Made by a program: the position numbers and the translations under genes. From NCBI GenBank assembly GCA_025965735.1, contig JAOPWK010000003.1, forward strand, positions 1 through 14,892: 14,892 bases of DNA, read 5' to 3'. Below the pieces are notes generated by a model. It saw nothing but the letters and a program-made list of their open reading frames with translations. It searched no databases and was not told where the DNA came from. This DNA comes from Frankiales bacterium (GTDB taxonomy: Bacteria > Actinomycetota > Actinomycetes > Mycobacteriales > SCTD01). This document shows, piece by piece, positions 14,026 through 14,892 of the stretch (position 1 is its first letter; every line of letters begins with the position of its first letter).

Positions 14026-14220
14026 TCAGCGCTCGGTGCCCGGAAGCCCGAGCTCGGACCACACCACCCGCCACACGGTGCGGGGCGGCACGCCCGCCTC
14101 GAGGGCCTCGGTGGCGGTGCGCTCGCCGAGCTCGCTCATCACGTGCTGCTCGGCCCACGACCGGGCGTAGGCGCGACCCAGCGCCCGCTCCATCCGTGCC
14201 CAGAACTCGGTGTGCCTCAC
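14026..14220 (-). CDS. DUF3046 family protein
   Basis: A 64-aa soluble actinobacterial protein of unknown function, recognised from its near-invariant pattern. It begins MRHTEFWARMERALG, then AYARSWAEQHVMSELGERT, then TEALEAGVPPRTVWRVVW. It is characteristically encoded just upstream of recA in actinobacteria, as here. I chose GTG at 14220 because the family begins with RHTEFW or RLTVFW. The longer reading from 14289 adds only proline/glycine-rich sequence (APPPPGGGAGG) that is not family-like. Only a weak TGAG precedes the start. The gene ends 41 bases before the LexA box, so some recA transcripts may begin at its promoter. No catalytic residues are evident; the aromatic and charged residues suggest a small helical binding protein. 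Confidence 0.9.
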   Translation of the reverse strand: MRHTEFWARMERALGRAYARSWAEQHVMSELGERTATEALEAGVPPRTVWRVVWSELGLPGTER

Positions 14221-14361
14221 CCGGCTCAGTGTGGCCGACGGGGCCCCGCCCGCTCCACCCCCGGGTGGCGGTGGGGCGGCCGGCACCACCGATGCTGTAG
14301 ACGTAGGGCGGGTGGGTGTCGTCAGGCGCCGGCGGCACGCACGAGGAGAGGTCGGTCAGGC

Positions 14362-14715
14362 ATGGGGACGCTGGGCACGACGGTGGTCCTGGTGCTGGGC
14401 GTGGGCCTGCTCCTGGCCCTGGCCGCGCTGCTGCGCCGCGGGCGGGAGATCACCTGGCCGAGCATCGGGCTCGCCGCCCTCGCCTCGGCGGCCTGCTTCG
14501 TCGTCGCCGGCATGCACGTGGGCACGGGGAGGGGCCCCGGCTCGGCGATCACCTGCGGCGGCCTGGCGGGCCTGCTGTGCCTGCTGTCGGTGGTGCTGGT
14601 GCTGCTGCCCTCGCGGCACGCCGACGGACCGCCCGGACGTCTCCCGGTGTGGATCGCCAGCGCGGGCACCCTCCTCGGTGTGGTCGGCCTGGTGCTCGCA
14701 CCCGTCTACGGCTGA
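14362..14715 (+). CDS. Small membrane protein, function unknown
   Basis: A 117-aa very hydrophobic protein, the only plus-strand gene that I can support. Four transmembrane segments are likely: about 5-23, 34-51, 61-83 and 96-115. Short basic loops (RRGREITWPS; SRHADGPPGR) lie between the first two and the last two helices. No known family is recognised and no catalytic or metal motif is visible. The ATG at 14362 has AGGAGAGG around 10 bases upstream. A reading frame open further upstream to 13978 overlaps DUF3046 and is not used. The gene is divergent from DUF3046 and recA and convergent with the membrane protein at the right edge, with its last ten bases overlapping that gene's end. Confidence 0.65.
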   Translation: MGTLGTTVVLVLGVGLLLALAALLRRGREITWPSIGLAALASAACFVVAGMHVGTGRGPGSAITCGGLAGLLCLLSVVLVLLPSRHADGPPGRLPVWIASAGTLLGVVGLVLAPVYG

Positions 14716-14892
14716 CGCGGCCCCCCGGTGTCGCGGGGCCCGGGTCGCCGACCACCCCGACCCACCGCACGCCGGACGGGGTCCAGCAGGAGCACGACGG
14801 CCGCGACCAGCACGACCAGGACCAGCCAGCCGACCCAGTAGGGCCGGTCGAGCAGGGTCGGGTTGTCCGGGCGCTCCCCGAAGCGACCCAGG
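14706..14892 (-). CDS. C-terminal fragment of a membrane protein (runs off right edge)
   Basis: The last 61 codons of a minus-strand gene, ending in TAG at 14708-14706. It reads GRFGERPDNPTLLDRPYW, then one transmembrane helix (VGWLVLVLVAAVVLLL), then a basic tail (DPVRRAVGRGGRRPG). The single strong helix followed by positively charged residues suggests a cytoplasmic C-terminus. The family cannot be named from this much sequence. It overlaps the convergent plus-strand gene by 10 bases. The open frame with a sensible helix is the only evidence; without the rest of the gene, chance cannot be fully excluded. Confidence 0.5.
   Translation of the reverse strand, partial: LGRFGERPDNPTLLDRPYWVGWLVLVVLVAAVVLLLDPVRRAVGRGGRRPGPRDTGGPRQP
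14719..14740. terminator. Possible terminator hairpin for the plus-strand membrane gene
   Basis: GGCCCC (14719-14724) pairs with GGGGCC (14735-14740) around a ten-base loop, starting four bases after the stop at 14715. There is no U tract and it lies within the 3' coding end of the convergent gene. Confidence 0.3.

Noticed and set aside
14221..14289. Longer DUF3046 protein starting at 14289
   Set aside because: The added residues are Pro/Gly/Ala-rich and precede the conserved family start RHTEFW.
13811..14338. Upstream extension of recA to 14338
   Set aside because: It would read through the DUF3046 gene and both promoter elements; ATG 13810 has a ribosome site and the normal RecA N-terminus.
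1..14892. Mobile elements, CRISPR arrays, tRNA or rRNA genes
   Set aside because: No transposase or integrase motifs, no regularly spaced direct repeats and no tRNA-like TTCGA-arm context with matching stems were seen by eye; a tRNAscan/Infernal run could still find something missed.

Overview
The window is a very GC-rich (roughly 70% or more by eye) chromosomal segment of an actinomycete (Actinomycetota). Three things support this: third codon positions are almost all G or C, GTG and TTG starts are common, and the gene set is actinobacterial (Sdh1-type succinate dehydrogenase, DUF3046 beside recA, a dynamin pair, a MshC/CysRS-like ligase, and a recA promoter region with both a LexA box and a PafBC-type promoter). 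The genus cannot be fixed from the sequence. Every gene from position 1 to about 14220 lies on the minus strand. I see no mobile element, CRISPR array, tRNA or rRNA.

Region 1 (1-1980): a succinate dehydrogenase operon read leftward. It runs from a 92-aa soluble protein of unknown function, through a five-helix membrane anchor, to the flavoprotein SdhA, which runs off the left edge. A near-consensus CRP/GlxR site (1951-1966) sits upstream of the first gene.

Region 2 (1976-4074): miaB (tRNA ms2i6A synthase), then a 25-bp imperfect inverted repeat filling the gap upstream of it, then a lipoprotein of the staphylococcal-nuclease family.

Region 3 (4041-7914): a 915-aa signalling protein with three GAF-like segments, a SpoIIE-type PP2C phosphatase and a HATPase_c domain. 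It is tightly coupled to an upstream class-I ligase with the CysRS/MshC catalytic core but no anticodon-binding domain.

Region 4 (7970-12097): two overlapping dynamin-like GTPase genes (DynA-like then DynB-like, sharing ATGA), preceded by an unrecognised 240-aa protein.

Region 5 (12149-14220): recX, recA and a DUF3046 gene. A very strong hairpin lies just after the recA stop. The recA upstream region carries a textbook PafBC-dependent promoter and a separate LexA box, so damage induction is probably dual. The order recA, recX, then miaB further downstream resembles other actinobacteria; the dynamin pair, ligase and phosphatase are inserted between recX and miaB.

Region 6 (14362-14892): a plus-strand 117-aa membrane protein converges on, and overlaps by a few bases, the 3' end of a minus-strand membrane protein that leaves the right edge.

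Most of the window is conserved housekeeping DNA. The less ordinary parts are the recA-recX hairpin, the miaB-upstream inverted repeat, the ligase paralogue, the 240-aa protein, and the dense coupling of repair, membrane-remodelling and stress-signalling genes on one strand.
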